This document shows, piece after piece, positions 46,968 to 56,255 of a stretch of DNA of 64,000 nucleotides. Under the pieces are notes generated by a model, which was given only the letters and a program-made list of their open reading frames with translations, was not told the origin of the DNA and made no database searches. This DNA comes from Alkalimonas amylolytica. Its GTDB lineage: Bacteria > Pseudomonadota > Gammaproteobacteria > Enterobacterales > Alteromonadaceae. The translations under genes and the position numbers were made by a program. The stretch covers positions 124,001 to 188,000 of the forward strand of contig NZ_FNRM01000002.1 in NCBI RefSeq assembly GCF_900107845.1, given 5' to 3'. Position 1 is the stretch's first letter; every line of letters starts with the position of its first letter.

Positions 46968-48656
46968 ATGAAACCTTTGCATTGGTTTTCAGGAACCCTG
47001 GCAGCCAGCTGCTGCCTTGCACTGAGCGGCTGTGGCCAACCGGCACAGCAATCAGAGGTCGCAGCAACCGCTGCTGCCACCCCTTGGTATCAGCAAGATA
47101 CTGAGATGAATCCACGCCTGGCCGAATACATTAAGACATTATCGTCCAATGAGTTCCAGGGACGGGCCCCGGCAACGGCTGGCGAAACCAGGACCGTTGC
47201 CTATCTGGAAGAACATTTTCGCCGCATTGGCTTAAAGCCGATTGATGGTGACAGTTACAAGCAACCAGTCTCGCTGGTACAGATTGATCCGGTGCAAGTA
47301 AGCGGTATGACTTTAAGCGGTGCCCTGGATACTACTCTCACTTACCGTGATGAAGTGATGGCCTGGACCACCCGGGTGGTGGATGGTGTCGAACTTAAAG
47401 ACAGCGAGATGGTGTTTGTCGGTTACGGCATTGTCGCTCCGGAATACAATTGGAACGACTACGAAGGGCTGGATGTCGAAGGCAAAACCGTAGTGATGTT
47501 TGTCAATGATCCAGGCTACGCCACTCAGAACCCGGAGCTGTTTAACGGCAATGCCATGACTTACTATGGCCGCTGGACCTACAAATTCGAAGAAGCGGCC
47601 CGTCAGGGCGCAGCTGCTGCTTTGATCATCCATGAAACTGAGCCTGCGAGTTACGGCTGGGGGGTGGTAGCACATGGCTCCCCGATCAAATTTGACTTGA
47701 TCAGCGAAAATAAAAATATGGACCGCTCCAAAATCGAAGGCTGGATCACCGCGGAAACAGCTGGCCGTTTGTTTGCTGCCAATGACACCGATATCGAGAC
47801 CTTGCGGGCTCAGGCTTTATCTGGTGAATTTACGCCGGTACCCCTGAATATCACAGCGTCCATTTCGGTGAAAAATAACTTCCGTGAGCTGACCTCAAGT
47901 AATGTGGTTGGTTACATCGAAGGCAGCACCTACCCGGATGAGACCATTATTTACATGGCGCACTGGGATCACCTGGGCATGGATTTCTCCAACCCTAGTA
48001 ACCCAGTGTTTAATGGCGCCCAGGATAACGCCAGTGGTACCGGCGCTGTAATGGCGCTGGCTGAGTACTTTGTGCAGCAGCCACAACCAGAGCGCAGCAT
48101 TGCTTTTGTACTGGTCACCGCAGAAGAGCGCGGTTTGCTGGGTTCTGCCTGGTATGCCGAGCACCCGGTGTTCCCACTGGAAACCACCGTTGCCGCCATC
48201 AATATGGATGTGATGAATGTGTATGGCCCGATGAAAGACATGGTGATTGTTGGTTTGGGCAATACCGATCTGGAAGAAATTCTGGTGAAGCACACCGAGC
48301 AACAAGGGCGTTATGCCGTGCCGGAGCCGAACCCGGAAGCAGGTATTGCCTACCGCTCCGATCATTTCAGTCTGTCGAAGAAAGGCGTGCCTATTTTGTA
48401 TGCCAAAGGCGGCAATGATCACTACCAGCATGGTGCTGAATGGGGTGCGGCCCAGCGCGCTGAATACAACCGCTGCTGCTACCACAAGGTACAAGATGAA
48501 TGGAGCGATGACTTTGACCTGCGCGGCGCGCAGCAAGACATGTTCCTGTACTTCCGCGTTGGCAACGAGCTGGCCAACAGCCGCCAATGGCCAAACTGGT
48601 ACCAGGGCAATGAATTCCGGGCTATTCGGGATGCCAGCGCCGCAGCGCGTAAGTAA
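46968..48656 (+). CDS. Secreted M28 family metallopeptidase (lipoprotein)
   Basis: A 562-residue exported protein with a lipoprotein signal ending ALSGC (Cys about 22). A PA-type insert (about 150-260: GYGIVAPEYNWNDYEGLDV) precedes the M28 core: YMAHWDHLGMDFSN (zinc His), GAQDNASGTGAVMALAE (bridging Asp), VTAEERGLLGSAWYAE (catalytic and zinc Glu), NMDVMNVYG (Asp) and AYRSDHFSLSKKGVP (His). All zinc ligands are intact, so an active two-zinc aminopeptidase of the cell surface is expected. Followed by a strong terminator. Confidence 0.92.
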   Translation: MKPLHWFSGTLAASCCLALSGCGQPAQQSEVAATAAATPWYQQDTEMNPRLAEYIKTLSSNEFQGRAPATAGETRTVAYLEEHFRRIGLKPIDGDSYKQPVSLVQIDPVQVSGMTLSGALDTTLTYRDEVMAWTTRVVDGVELKDSEMVFVGYGIVAPEYNWNDYEGLDVEGKTVVMFVNDPGYATQNPELFNGNAMTYYGRWTYKFEEAARQGAAAALIIHETEPASYGWGVVAHGSPIKFDLISENKNMDRSKIEGWITAETAGRLFAANDTDIETLRAQALSGEFTPVPLNITASISVKNNFRELTSSNVVGYIEGSTYPDETIIYMAHWDHLGMDFSNPSNPVFNGAQDNASGTGAVMALAEYFVQQPQPERSIAFVLVTAEERGLLGSAWYAEHPVFPLETTVAAINMDVMNVYGPMKDMVIVGLGNTDLEEILVKHTEQQGRYAVPEPNPEAGIAYRSDHFSLSKKGVPILYAKGGNDHYQHGAEWGAAQRAEYNRCCYHKVQDEWSDDFDLRGAQQDMFLYFRVGNELANSRQWPNWYQGNEFRAIRDASAAARK

Positions 48657-48711
48657 CAAGTGACCATCCTGAAACATCGTTTCCGGCTGGTCAAAACCCG
48701 GTTCATGCATC

Positions 48712-48740
48712 AAAGGGCAGCTTCAGCTGCCCTTTTGTTA
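48712..48740 (+). terminator. Rho-independent terminator after the M28 peptidase
   Basis: Stem AAAGGGCAG (48712-48720) / CTGCCCTTT (48727-48735), 6-base loop, then TGTTATG with a short T run. Confidence 0.8.
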
Positions 48741-48770
48741 TGTCGGTGCTTTGACGAGGCTCAGAAGCAC

Positions 48771-48797
48771 AAAAAAAGCACCCGAAGGTGCTTTTTT
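48771..48797 (-). terminator. Rho-independent terminator after rplT
   Basis: Stem AAAAAAAGCACC / GGTGCTTTTTT (48771-48782 and 48787-48797) with loop CGAA. Flanking A and T runs let it work both ways; it ends the infC-rpmI-rplT message. Confidence 0.88.
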
Positions 48798-48813
48798 AAA
48801 GGAGGTTGGCAAC

Positions 48814-49173
48814 TTACGCAGCCAGGCCTTCTTTTGCTTTGTTGACCAAAGCGGTGAATGCCGCCTTGTCATACACAGCGATGTCCGCCAGGATCTTACG
48901 GTCGATTTCCACAGAGGCTTTTTTCAGGCCTGCAATGAAACGGCTGTAAGACAAACCGTTCTGACGGGAAGCCGCGTTGATACGGGCAATCCACAGTTGA
49001 CGGAACTGACGCTTACGCTGACGACGGTCACGGTAGGCGTATTGGCCTGCCTTGATTACCGCCTGGAAAGCAACACGATAAACACGACTGCGGGCACCGT
49101 AGTAACCTTTGGCCTGGTTTAACACCTTCTTGTGACGCGCGCGCGCCGTTACACCACGTTTTACTCTTGGCAT
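48814..49173 (-). CDS. rplT: 50S ribosomal protein L20
   Basis: A 119-residue basic protein ([20 protein letters not shown] at the start; [20 protein letters not shown] in the middle), near the 118 residues of E. coli L20. It binds 23S rRNA early in 50S assembly and represses rpmI-rplT translation by binding the message. Sixteen bases after rpmI. Confidence 0.98.
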   Translation of the reverse strand: MPRVKRGVTARARHKKVLNQAKGYYGARSRVYRVAFQAVIKAGQYAYRDRRQRKRQFRQLWIARINAASRQNGLSYSRFIAGLKKASVEIDRKILADIAVYDKAAFTALVNKAKEGLAA

Positions 49174-49189
49174 GTCAAGCTCCTATTCG

Positions 49190-49387
49190 TTATGCGTATG
49201 GCATGCAGCGGTCAAGACCGGCAATATCAACTTTAGCAACCAGGGTTTTAGGGCCCAGTTGACGCTTACGCTTAGAGCTTTTCTTCGTCAGAATGTGGCG
49301 AAGGTGTGATTGCTTGCGCTTAAAGCTACCAGAAGCTGTTTTTTTGAAACGCTTCGCGGCACCTTTGTTGGTTTTCATCTTTGGCAT
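49190..49387 (-). CDS. rpmI: 50S ribosomal protein L35
   Basis: A 65-residue basic protein started at the ATG at 49387 ([20 protein letters not shown]), the normal L35 start and length; the frame back to 49438 is not used. Placed between infC and rplT as in E. coli, and translated in coupling with rplT. Confidence 0.98.
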   Translation of the reverse strand: MPKMKTNKGAAKRFKKTASGSFKRKQSHLRHILTKKSSKRKRQLGPKTLVAKVDIAGLDRCMPYA

Positions 49388-49421
49388 AGTATTAAAACTC
49401 GCATTGTAGTTAACAACGAAT

Positions 49422-49475
49422 AATAAGGCGTCAGCCACTGACCAGGGCCAGCGGCATGCGCTTGAAAGCCTTATT
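49422..49475 (-). promoter_or_regulatory. Structured infC-rpmI intergenic RNA, candidate L20 binding site
   Basis: Outer stem AATAAGGC (49422-49429) with GCCTTATT (49468-49475) and inner stem GCCACTG (49434-49440) with CAGCGGC (49449-49455). The outer arm includes the infC stop codon. In E. coli L20 binds a structure in this interval to repress rpmI-rplT; homology of this hairpin is inferred from position and fold. Confidence 0.5.
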
Positions 49476-50016
49476 ACTTCTTAATTGGGGCCAGCATCAT
49501 GGTCATCTGGCGACCTTCCACCCGGCTGGGGAAAGATTCGCACACAGCAATGTCTTCTAAATCGGCTTTAATCCGGTTTAGCATCTCAATGCCGATTTCC
49601 TGATGCGCCATTTCACGACCGCGATACCGCAGCGTTACTTTGGCTTTGTCACCCTCTTCAATAAAGCGACGCAGGTTGCGTAGTTTGACCTGGTAATCGC
49701 CTTCATCAGTTCCAGGCCGGAATTTTACTTCCTTAATCTGGATCTGCTTTTGCTTTTTCTTCTGCTCTTTCAGAGCCTTACTTTTTTCAAACAGGAACTT
49801 ACCATAATCCATCAGTTTACAGACTGGAGGTTCCGCATTTGGGCTTACTTCCACCAGATCAACTCCGGCTTCTTCCGCCATGGTCAAAGCTTCTGCAGTA
49901 ACCACAACACCCAACTGCTCTCCTTCGACACCGACCAAACGTACTTCACGTACATTGATTTCTTCATTTAAGCGGTTTGCCCGCGGTGCTGCCTGATTCT
50001 TTTTTCCAACTTTAAT
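49474..50016 (-). CDS. infC: Translation initiation factor IF-3, AUU start
   Basis: A 180-residue IF-3 with [20 protein letters not shown] (linker), [20 protein letters not shown] and [13 protein letters not shown] all normal. The true start is the ATT at 50016: GGAGG lies eight bases upstream and the reading ATT AAA GTT GGA AAA matches the E. coli start AUU AAA GGC GGA AAA. The rare AUU start is the known basis of IF-3 autoregulation, since IF-3 itself rejects non-standard starts. A TTG five codons earlier overlaps the ribosome site and is not used. Between thrS and rpmI. Confidence 0.96.
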   Translation of the reverse strand: MKVGKKNQAAPRANRLNEEINVREVRLVGVEGEQLGVVVTAEALTMAEEAGVDLVEVSPNAEPPVCKLMDYGKFLFEKSKALKEQKKKQKQIQIKEVKFRPGTDEGDYQVKLRNLRRFIEEGDKAKVTLRYRGREMAHQEIGIEMLNRIKADLEDIAVCESFPSRVEGRQMTMMLAPIKK

Positions 50017-50042
50017 GGTTCGTTCCTCCAAGAAAAGAATAA

Positions 50043-51956
50043 TTACGACTTGGTTGCAATTTCTGTCTGCAGCTTGGCGACAAAGCCTTCCACCGACATC
50101 TTGCCCAAATCTTCCCCTTTACGGGTGCGTACTGCAACATCACCGGCTTCCATTTCTTTATCACCGACAACAATGAGGTACGGGATCCGCTTTAAGGTAT
50201 GCTCGCGGATTTTAAAGCCTATTTTCTCATTTCTCAAGTCACTTATCACACGAATGCCCTGAGATTTGAAAGTTTTTACCAATTTCTGCACATATTCGGC
50301 CTGATGATCGGTAATATTCATGACCACCACCTGGGTTGGTGCCAACCAGGCTGGGAATAAACCAGCGTATTCTTCAATCAGAATACCGATGAAACGCTCC
50401 AGCGAGCCTAAAATAGCACGGTGAATCATCACAGGCGGCTTGCGCTCGCCATCTTCATCGACAAATTGAGCGCCAAGACGCGCTGGCATTGAGAAATCCA
50501 GCTGTATAGTACCACATTGCCAGGCACGACCGATGGAATCGTACAAAGTAAATTCAATTTTCGGGCCATAGAAGGCACCCTCGCCTGGCTGGTACTGGAA
50601 TTCCAGACCATTGCGCTGCAAAGCTTCGGCCAGTGCCTGCTCGGATTTATCCCAACTTTCATCGCTACCGATGCGCTTTTCCGGACGGGTCGACAACTTG
50701 ATATCAATGTTGTCGCTAAAGCCAAAATCTTTGTAGACGTCGTAGACCATTTTGATGCAGCTGGTGACTTCATCCAGAATTTGCTCTTCAGTACAGAACA
50801 CATGGGCGTCATCCTGAGTGAAGGATCGCACCCGCATCAGGCCATGCAAAGCGCCGGACGGTTCATTACGATGCACAATGCCAAATTCAGCCATACGGTA
50901 AGGCAGGTCGCGGTAGCTTTTTAAGCCCTGATTGAAGATCTGAACATGGCCCGGGCAGTTCATCGGCTTCACGGCATAAGTGCGCTTTTCCGACTCGGTG
51001 GCAAAGATGTTGTCGTGGTATTTGTCCCAATGGCCGGATTTCTCCCACATCGACACATCCATGATCATTGGTGCCCGCACTTCTTCGTAGTCGTACTCCA
51101 CCAGCTTTTCACGCATGTAATTTTCGATGGTCTTGTAGATTTTCCAGCCATCATCGTGCCAGAACACCATGCCTGGTGCTTCTTCTTGCCAATGAAACAG
51201 ATTCAGTGCTTTACCGATTTTGCGGTGGTCACGCTTTTCGGCTTCTTCCAACTGCGTTAAATAGGCCGCCAATTGCTTTTTATCAGCCCAGGCAGTGCCA
51301 TAAATACGTTGCAGCATCTTATTGTTTGAGTCACCGCGCCAGTAAGCGCCGGCCACTTTCATCACTTTAAAGTGCTGGCAAAACTTCATGTTCGGTACGT
51401 GCGGGCCACGGCACATATCGATGTATTCTTCGTGATGGTACAGGCCTGGCTGATCGTCTTTGCTGACGTTTTCCTGCAGAATCTGCAGTTTGTAGTTTTC
51501 ACCACGGCCTTTGAAGGTATCGAACGCTTCCTGCCAGCTGACTTTTTTCTTAATAACGTCGTATTCGGTTTTAGCCAGCTCCAGCATACGCTGCTCGAGG
51601 CGCTGCAAATCGTCGTGGCTTAGCGAATGCTCCATGTCCACGTCGTAATAGAAGCCCTTATCGATCACGGGGCCGATGGCCATTTTTACATTGGGCCACA
51701 ACTGCTTGATGGCATGACCCAGCAAGTGCGCGCAGGAGTGGCGGATGATCTCCAGGCCTTCGTCGTTTTTGGCGGTGATAATTTGCAGCTCTGAGTCCTG
51801 CTCAATCAAATCACAGGCATCGACCAGCTGGCCATTCACACGACCAGCAATGGTTGCTTTCGCTAAACCAGGGCCAATGTCTTTGGCAACATCCATCACA
51901 GAAACTGAGTGTTCGAATACGCGCTGACTGCCGTCAGGCAAAGTAATTACAGGCAT
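50043..51956 (-). CDS. thrS: Threonyl-tRNA synthetase
   Basis: A 637-residue class II synthetase started at the ATG at 51956 ([20 protein letters not shown]), with AGGA seven bases upstream. N-terminal TGS domain (about 1-60), editing domain ([16 protein letters not shown] and CRGPHVPN), catalytic motifs ([34 protein letters not shown]) and anticodon-binding C-terminus ([20 protein letters not shown]). First gene of the thrS-infC-rpmI-rplT operon. The 290-base gap upstream (51957-52246), shared with the divergent kinase gene, holds both promoters; a tRNA-Thr-like operator as in E. coli was not clearly seen. Confidence 0.98.
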   Translation of the reverse strand: MPVITLPDGSQRVFEHSVSVMDVAKDIGPGLAKATIAGRVNGQLVDACDLIEQDSELQIITAKNDEGLEIIRHSCAHLLGHAIKQLWPNVKMAIGPVIDKGFYYDVDMEHSLSHDDLQRLEQRMLELAKTEYDVIKKKVSWQEAFDTFKGRGENYKLQILQENVSKDDQPGLYHHEEYIDMCRGPHVPNMKFCQHFKVMKVAGAYWRGDSNNKMLQRIYGTAWADKKQLAAYLTQLEEAEKRDHRKIGKALNLFHWQEEAPGMVFWHDDGWKIYKTIENYMREKLVEYDYEEVRAPMIMDVSMWEKSGHWDKYHDNIFATESEKRTYAVKPMNCPGHVQIFNQGLKSYRDLPYRMAEFGIVHRNEPSGALHGLMRVRSFTQDDAHVFCTEEQILDEVTSCIKMVYDVYKDFGFSDNIDIKLSTRPEKRIGSDESWDKSEQALAEALQRNGLEFQYQPGEGAFYGPKIEFTLYDSIGRAWQCGTIQLDFSMPARLGAQFVDEDGERKPPVMIHRAILGSLERFIGILIEEYAGLFPAWLAPTQVVVMNITDHQAEYVQKLVKTFKSQGIRVISDLRNEKIGFKIREHTLKRIPYLIVVGDKEMEAGDVAVRTRKGEDLGKMSVEGFVAKLQTEIATKS

Positions 51957-52246
51957 GACTTGTCCTTTTCCAGTGGTGGCCCATACCAAGGGTCACATAT
52001 GAATTCAATAATGTTTAGCCGTGTACGATGAAAGAGCACGGATAAAGCTGAGACGGTATGCCTTGCGGACCAGTCGATGACCCCTACTAAGAGCCATTTG
52101 ATACACAACGCGGAATACCGCTTGATTTCAGCGGGGCTATAATAGCACCTGCGCTCGCTTAGCTCCATACAAAGTCCTTGCTGTGGGTGAATTTTCTTAA
52201 TTTTGCGCCATACTCAATACACCAAGTTCAGGCTGGAGCGATAATT

Positions 52247-53107
52247 ATGTGGCAAGCCATTGCGGAGCACATTAACAGTGAGCTGGATATTGATTTTAAG
52301 GTAGAGTCAAAACATCAACTAAGTGGTGGTGATATCAACCTGGCTTACCATATTTCCGACGATAAGCATGACTTTTTCATCAAACTGAATGAAAAAGAAC
52401 AGCTGGAGCAATTTATCTCCGAAGCCATGTGCCTACACTGCATTGAGCAGCGTCATGCCATCCGGGTACCCAAGGTCATTTGCTATGGCCAAACACTGGA
52501 TAAAGCCTTTTTAGTCCTGGAGTATATCCCCTTGGTGGATGAGCACAATGCCGGCTGGGAGGCGTTAGGCTTGGCAATGGCCAAACTGCATGAAGACAGC
52601 GGCCAGGCCATGTATGGCTTTGACTGGGACTGCACCTTGGGGCGCACCAGTCAGCCCAATAAATGGCAAGGCAACTGGAGCAGCTTTTTCTCGGAACAGC
52701 GCCTTGGCTGGTTGCTGCAACTGTTGCAGGAGCAAGGCTTTGGCTTTGGTAAAATCGATTTTCTGGTCGAGCAATGCCGGCAGCGTCTACACCATTATGA
52801 ACCGGTGCCAAGCTTGGTGCATGGCGACTTTTGGCGCGGCAATGTCGGCTTTACGGCCGATGAAGCCATTATCTTTGATCCATCCAGTTATTACGGTGAC
52901 CGGGAGGTGGATATTGCCTTTAGTGAACTGTTTGGTCGCTTTCCGGAGCGTTTCTACCACAGCTACCAAAGCCAGTATCCGCTGGATAAAAACTACACTG
53001 AGCGCAAAAGTTTGTACAACCTGTACCATGTACTGAACCATGCCTATATGTTCCGTGGCAGTTACCTGTTGCAGGCACAGGATATGGTAAAGCACTTGTT
53101 TTATTAA
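52247..53107 (+). CDS. Fructosamine kinase family protein
   Basis: A 286-residue protein started at the ATG at 52247 (GGAG eight bases upstream), matching the usual 285-290 residues of bacterial fructosamine-3-kinase homologues (YniA type). It has the aminoglycoside-kinase-like core: LSGGDINLAYHI at the start, catalytic LVHGDFWRGNVGF and metal-binding IFDPSSYYGDREVDIAFSEL. Such enzymes phosphorylate ketoamines on glycated proteins or small molecules so that they decompose. Location next to thrS is shared with E. coli yniA. Confidence 0.93.
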   Translation: MWQAIAEHINSELDIDFKVESKHQLSGGDINLAYHISDDKHDFFIKLNEKEQLEQFISEAMCLHCIEQRHAIRVPKVICYGQTLDKAFLVLEYIPLVDEHNAGWEALGLAMAKLHEDSGQAMYGFDWDCTLGRTSQPNKWQGNWSSFFSEQRLGWLLQLLQEQGFGFGKIDFLVEQCRQRLHHYEPVPSLVHGDFWRGNVGFTADEAIIFDPSSYYGDREVDIAFSELFGRFPERFYHSYQSQYPLDKNYTERKSLYNLYHVLNHAYMFRGSYLLQAQDMVKHLFY

Positions 53108-53197
53108 TCCTGCATTTTATTAAGTCCGTGTTTTTATTGATCCAAAACGCGCTTTGACTGATAAAATAATCCCTTTCTCAGCAAAAGTGATGGTTCA

Positions 53198-53950
53198 ATG
53201 AACTCAACAACTGCACCGGTAGCCCTTATCACTGGCAGCGCCAAACGCCTTGGCCGTGCCATGATAGAGCGGCTGCATCGCCATGGCTACCAAGTCATTA
53301 TTCACTACCATAACTCCGAAGCTGAAGCGCAAAGCTTTGCCAACAGCCTGAATCAGCAGCGACCGCACAGCGCTCATCTGGTAAAAGGGGATCTGACCGA
53401 CAACAGCAGCCTGTTGCGCATTGCCAGTGAAGCAGAGCAGGCTTTTGGCCGGCTGGATGTACTGATTAACAATGCCTCGGCTTTTTACCCTACCCGGCTC
53501 GGTAGCGCCAACTTTGAGGACTGGGATCAACTGATGGGCTCCAATGCCAAGGCACCGTTTTTCCTGAGCCAGGCCCTGGCTCCAGCGCTCTCGAAGCAAA
53601 ACGGCTGCATTATCAACATGGTGGATATTCATGCCGAGCGCCCTTTGCTGGAGCACCCTATTTACTGCATGGCCAAGGCCGCACTTTTGATGCTGACAAA
53701 GTCGCTGGCACGCGAATTAGCGCCTACAATAAGAGTGAATGGGATAGCACCAGGCGCCATACTTTGGCCAAGCAATGACATTGCAGAAACAGACAAACAG
53801 ATGATCCTGCAGCAAATCCCATTGGAGACACTTGGCACTCCGGATGATATTGCCGATACCGCCTTGTTTTTGATCGAATCGGGTTATGTGAACGGACAAA
53901 TTATTGCGGTCGATGGCGGCAGAAGTCTGGGGGGAACAAAAAAAGCCTAA
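53198..53950 (+). CDS. folM: Pteridine reductase (FolM-like SDR)
   Basis: A 250-residue short-chain dehydrogenase with the pteridine-reductase variant of the NADPH site, LITGSAKRLGRAMIERLHRH (Arg in TGSAKRLG), LVKGDLTD, the structural NNAS (VLINNASAFYP), Asp in NMVDIHAERP in the place of the usual Ser, and the YCMAKAALLML Tyr/Lys pair. It reduces dihydro-pterins (dihydromonapterin or dihydrofolate) with NADPH. Codirectional with the small CPXCG gene 24 bases later. Confidence 0.88.
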   Translation: MNSTTAPVALITGSAKRLGRAMIERLHRHGYQVIIHYHNSEAEAQSFANSLNQQRPHSAHLVKGDLTDNSSLLRIASEAEQAFGRLDVLINNASAFYPTRLGSANFEDWDQLMGSNAKAPFFLSQALAPALSKQNGCIINMVDIHAERPLLEHPIYCMAKAALLMLTKSLARELAPTIRVNGIAPGAILWPSNDIAETDKQMILQQIPLETLGTPDDIADTALFLIESGYVNGQIIAVDGGRSLGGTKKA

Positions 53951-53974
53951 CAGCCTGTTACAATTGGAGGCGCT

Positions 53975-54175
53975 ATGTCGGTATTACGTCGCACCATTGA
54001 ATGCCCCTTTTGCGGTCACCATCTGCATATTAGCTTTGAGGTGACCGATGAAGATCAGGATTACATCGAAGACTGCAGCAATTGCTGCAATCCAATCCAT
54101 TTACGCGTGCATAAAGACGATCTGCATCACAGTGTGCAGTTGTTTGTCGATGCCGATGATGAACAGTACTACTAA
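53975..54175 (+). CDS. CPXCG motif cysteine-rich protein
   Basis: A 66-residue protein with two Cys pairs, ECPFCGHHLHI and EDCSNCCNPIHL, forming a small zinc ribbon, and an acidic tail (FVDADDEQYY). It matches the conserved gammaproteobacterial CPXCG family of unknown role. Probably cotranscribed with the pteridine reductase; its stop overlaps the end of riboflavin synthase by 4 bases. Confidence 0.9.
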   Translation: MSVLRRTIECPFCGHHLHISFEVTDEDQDYIEDCSNCCNPIHLRVHKDDLHHSVQLFVDADDEQYY

Positions 54176-54792
54176 GCCTGCTGCCGCTGCTGCATCACCC
54201 GCTCAACCGTTTGCACAATGGTGACGGTTTGCTGATCCAGTTCAATATTGAGCCGATCACCAACTCGCCGCTGTCCCAGCGTAGTGATACTGAGCGTTTC
54301 CGGGATTAAGTGCAGCTCAAAACCATCGGCATGCACCAGTCCTACCGTCAAGCTGGCCCCATCGACCGTAATAAAACCTTTGGCAAGCACATAAGGTAAA
54401 TACTCTGTCTCCAACCGCAGCCGCATTCGGCAGTTGTGTTCGCTGCGTTCAAGCTCGATCAGCTCAGCGGTGGTTTGGATATGACCGGACACCAGATGGC
54501 CGCCAATTTCATCGCCAAACTTTAAGGAGCGCTCATAGTTCACCCAATCACCTGGCTCTAAAGCGCCAAGATTCGTGCGAGCCAACGTTTCATCAATGAC
54601 ATCAAAAGCCACCCGACCTGCAGCTTCATCAAAAGCAGTGACCGTTAAACACACCCCATTGATGGCAATACTGGCACCCAGCGTGAGCTGCTGCAGCTTG
54701 TCAGAAGCCACCTGCAGGGTTAAATGACGAAAATCCGCAGACGATTCTATAGCGGCAATTTTGGCCTGGCACTGAACAATACCTGTAAACAT
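54172..54792 (-). CDS. ribC: Riboflavin synthase, alpha subunit type
   Basis: A 206-residue enzyme made of two lumazine-binding repeats: MFTGIVQCQAKIAAIESS starts the first, and DWVNYERSLKFGDEIGGHLV leads into the second with FITVDGASLTVGLVHADGFE. It converts two 6,7-dimethyl-8-ribityllumazines into riboflavin. As in E. coli it is divergent from a MdtK/NorM-type MATE gene. I saw no FMN riboswitch in the 59 bases between them. Confidence 0.97.
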   Translation of the reverse strand: MFTGIVQCQAKIAAIESSADFRHLTLQVASDKLQQLTLGASIAINGVCLTVTAFDEAAGRVAFDVIDETLARTNLGALEPGDWVNYERSLKFGDEIGGHLVSGHIQTTAELIELERSEHNCRMRLRLETEYLPYVLAKGFITVDGASLTVGLVHADGFELHLIPETLSITTLGQRRVGDRLNIELDQQTVTIVQTVERVMQQRQQA

Positions 54793-54851
54793 ACACCCTC
54801 TGTTGTGCTAAAGTATGCGCCCGTTCCTGCAGGGGCAACTCATTGATCACT

Positions 54852-56255
54852 ATGCTACCTTTTTCCCGCTTTGAAGCCAGAACAATTTTTAAATTATCCG
54901 GCCCCATTGTGCTGGCGCAGCTGACGCAAACCCTGATGTATTTTGTCGATACCGTGATGGCCGGCCGGGTCAGTGCACTGGATATGGCGGCGATCGCGGT
55001 AGCTTCGGGTTTGTGGCTACCGGTGATGCTAACCTTGCAAGGTTTGCTGCTGGCACTGACCCCGATTATTGCCCAGTATTTTGGCAGCAAGAAAACCGAA
55101 CCGGTGACGCATTACACCCTGCAAGGCTTGTATCTTGGGCTGGCACTGGCAGCTAGTTTATTCGTAGTGATGCAGTTTGCCGATCACTTGCTGGACTTGC
55201 TGAATATGGAAGCTGAGCTGCGGGAAAAAACCAGCTTGTACCTGACCTTTGTCAGTTACGGCCTGTTTCCGGCCGCTGGTTACATGGTCATGCGTAACCT
55301 GTTTGAGGGCATTGGCAACACCAAAGCCAGCATGTGGATCAGCTTTGTTGGTATTTTAGTAAACATTCCGGCCAACTACGTCTTTATCTACGGCAAGTTA
55401 GGCATGCCGGCCTATGGCGGTGCTGGGTGTGGTATCGCCACCAGCCTGGTACTGCTGGCGATGTTTCTGGCCATGCTGGTCTATGGCTGGTTTAGCCGCA
55501 GTACCGCACCCTACCGCTTCTGGCCTGCGCGCCTGACGCCTGACTTTAAAGCCATCTGGCAGGTGATTCGCATCGGCACACCCATCGCCTTGTCGATTTT
55601 CTTTGAAGTCACCCTCTTTGCCTGCATTCCATTGATGATTGTGCATCTTGGCCCTGTGGTAGTAGCCGGTCATCAGGTGGCACACAACTACAGTGCCATT
55701 GTTTTTATGATACCTCTCAGTTTGGGCATGGCCGCGACCATCCGGGTCGGTCACCTGGTTGGTGAGCGCAATTTGCAGGCGCTGCGCACCGCCATCAGTA
55801 CCGTGCTGATCGTTGCTTTTTTACTGGCGGCCTGCATTGCCGCTTTCACCTACCTGATGCGCTTTCAGGTACCGCAAATATACAGCAAGGATGCTGAGGT
55901 ACTGGCGCTGGCTGCCGGTATTATGGTACTGGCTGCTTTGTATCAGTTGTCCGATGCCATTCAGGTGGTGTCGGCCTGCGCCCTGCGTGGCATGAAAATT
56001 ACCAAGCCGGTGCTCTTTATCACCTTAATCGCCTACTGGCCGATCGGTTTTGGCCTTGGCGCCGTATTGGGATTAACCGACTGGCTGGTGCCGGCTATGG
56101 GGGTAAAAGGCTTCTGGACCGGTATTATCGTTGGTTTGACCGTGGCAGCTGTGTTGCTATTCTGGTTGTTGCAACATTCATTACGGAGGTTTGAACGCGA
56201 TGGCTTACCGCTGGATCTTGCTGATCAGCATCAGTCTGGGCCTGCTGGCGTGTAG
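54852..56255 (+). CDS. MATE family efflux pump (NorM/MdtK)
   Basis: About 467 residues with 12 helices, close to E. coli MdtK (457). Family phrases: LSGPIVLAQLTQTLMYFVDT, MAGRVSALDMAAIAVASGLW, GIGNTKASMWISFVGILVNI and GHQVAHNYSAIVFMIPLSLG. It exports drugs and cationic compounds in exchange for sodium or protons. I chose the ATG at 54852; a TTG at 54843 has AGGGG seven bases upstream and is a real alternative that adds three residues. Divergent from ribC as in E. coli. Confidence 0.93.
   Translation: MLPFSRFEARTIFKLSGPIVLAQLTQTLMYFVDTVMAGRVSALDMAAIAVASGLWLPVMLTLQGLLLALTPIIAQYFGSKKTEPVTHYTLQGLYLGLALAASLFVVMQFADHLLDLLNMEAELREKTSLYLTFVSYGLFPAAGYMVMRNLFEGIGNTKASMWISFVGILVNIPANYVFIYGKLGMPAYGGAGCGIATSLVLLAMFLAMLVYGWFSRSTAPYRFWPARLTPDFKAIWQVIRIGTPIALSIFFEVTLFACIPLMIVHLGPVVVAGHQVAHNYSAIVFMIPLSLGMAATIRVGHLVGERNLQALRTAISTVLIVAFLLAACIAAFTYLMRFQVPQIYSKDAEVLALAAGIMVLAALYQLSDAIQVVSACALRGMKITKPVLFITLIAYWPIGFGLGAVLGLTDWLVPAMGVKGFWTGIIVGLTVAAVLLFWLLQHSLRRFERDGLPLDLADQHQSGPAGV

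Noticed and set aside
47895..48713. 272-residue open reading on the minus strand
   Set aside because: It is antisense to the conserved M28 peptidase gene and has no ribosome site or family match.
54793..54851. Possible FMN riboswitch before riboflavin synthase
   Set aside because: The 59-base gap is too short and lacks the conserved RFN words.
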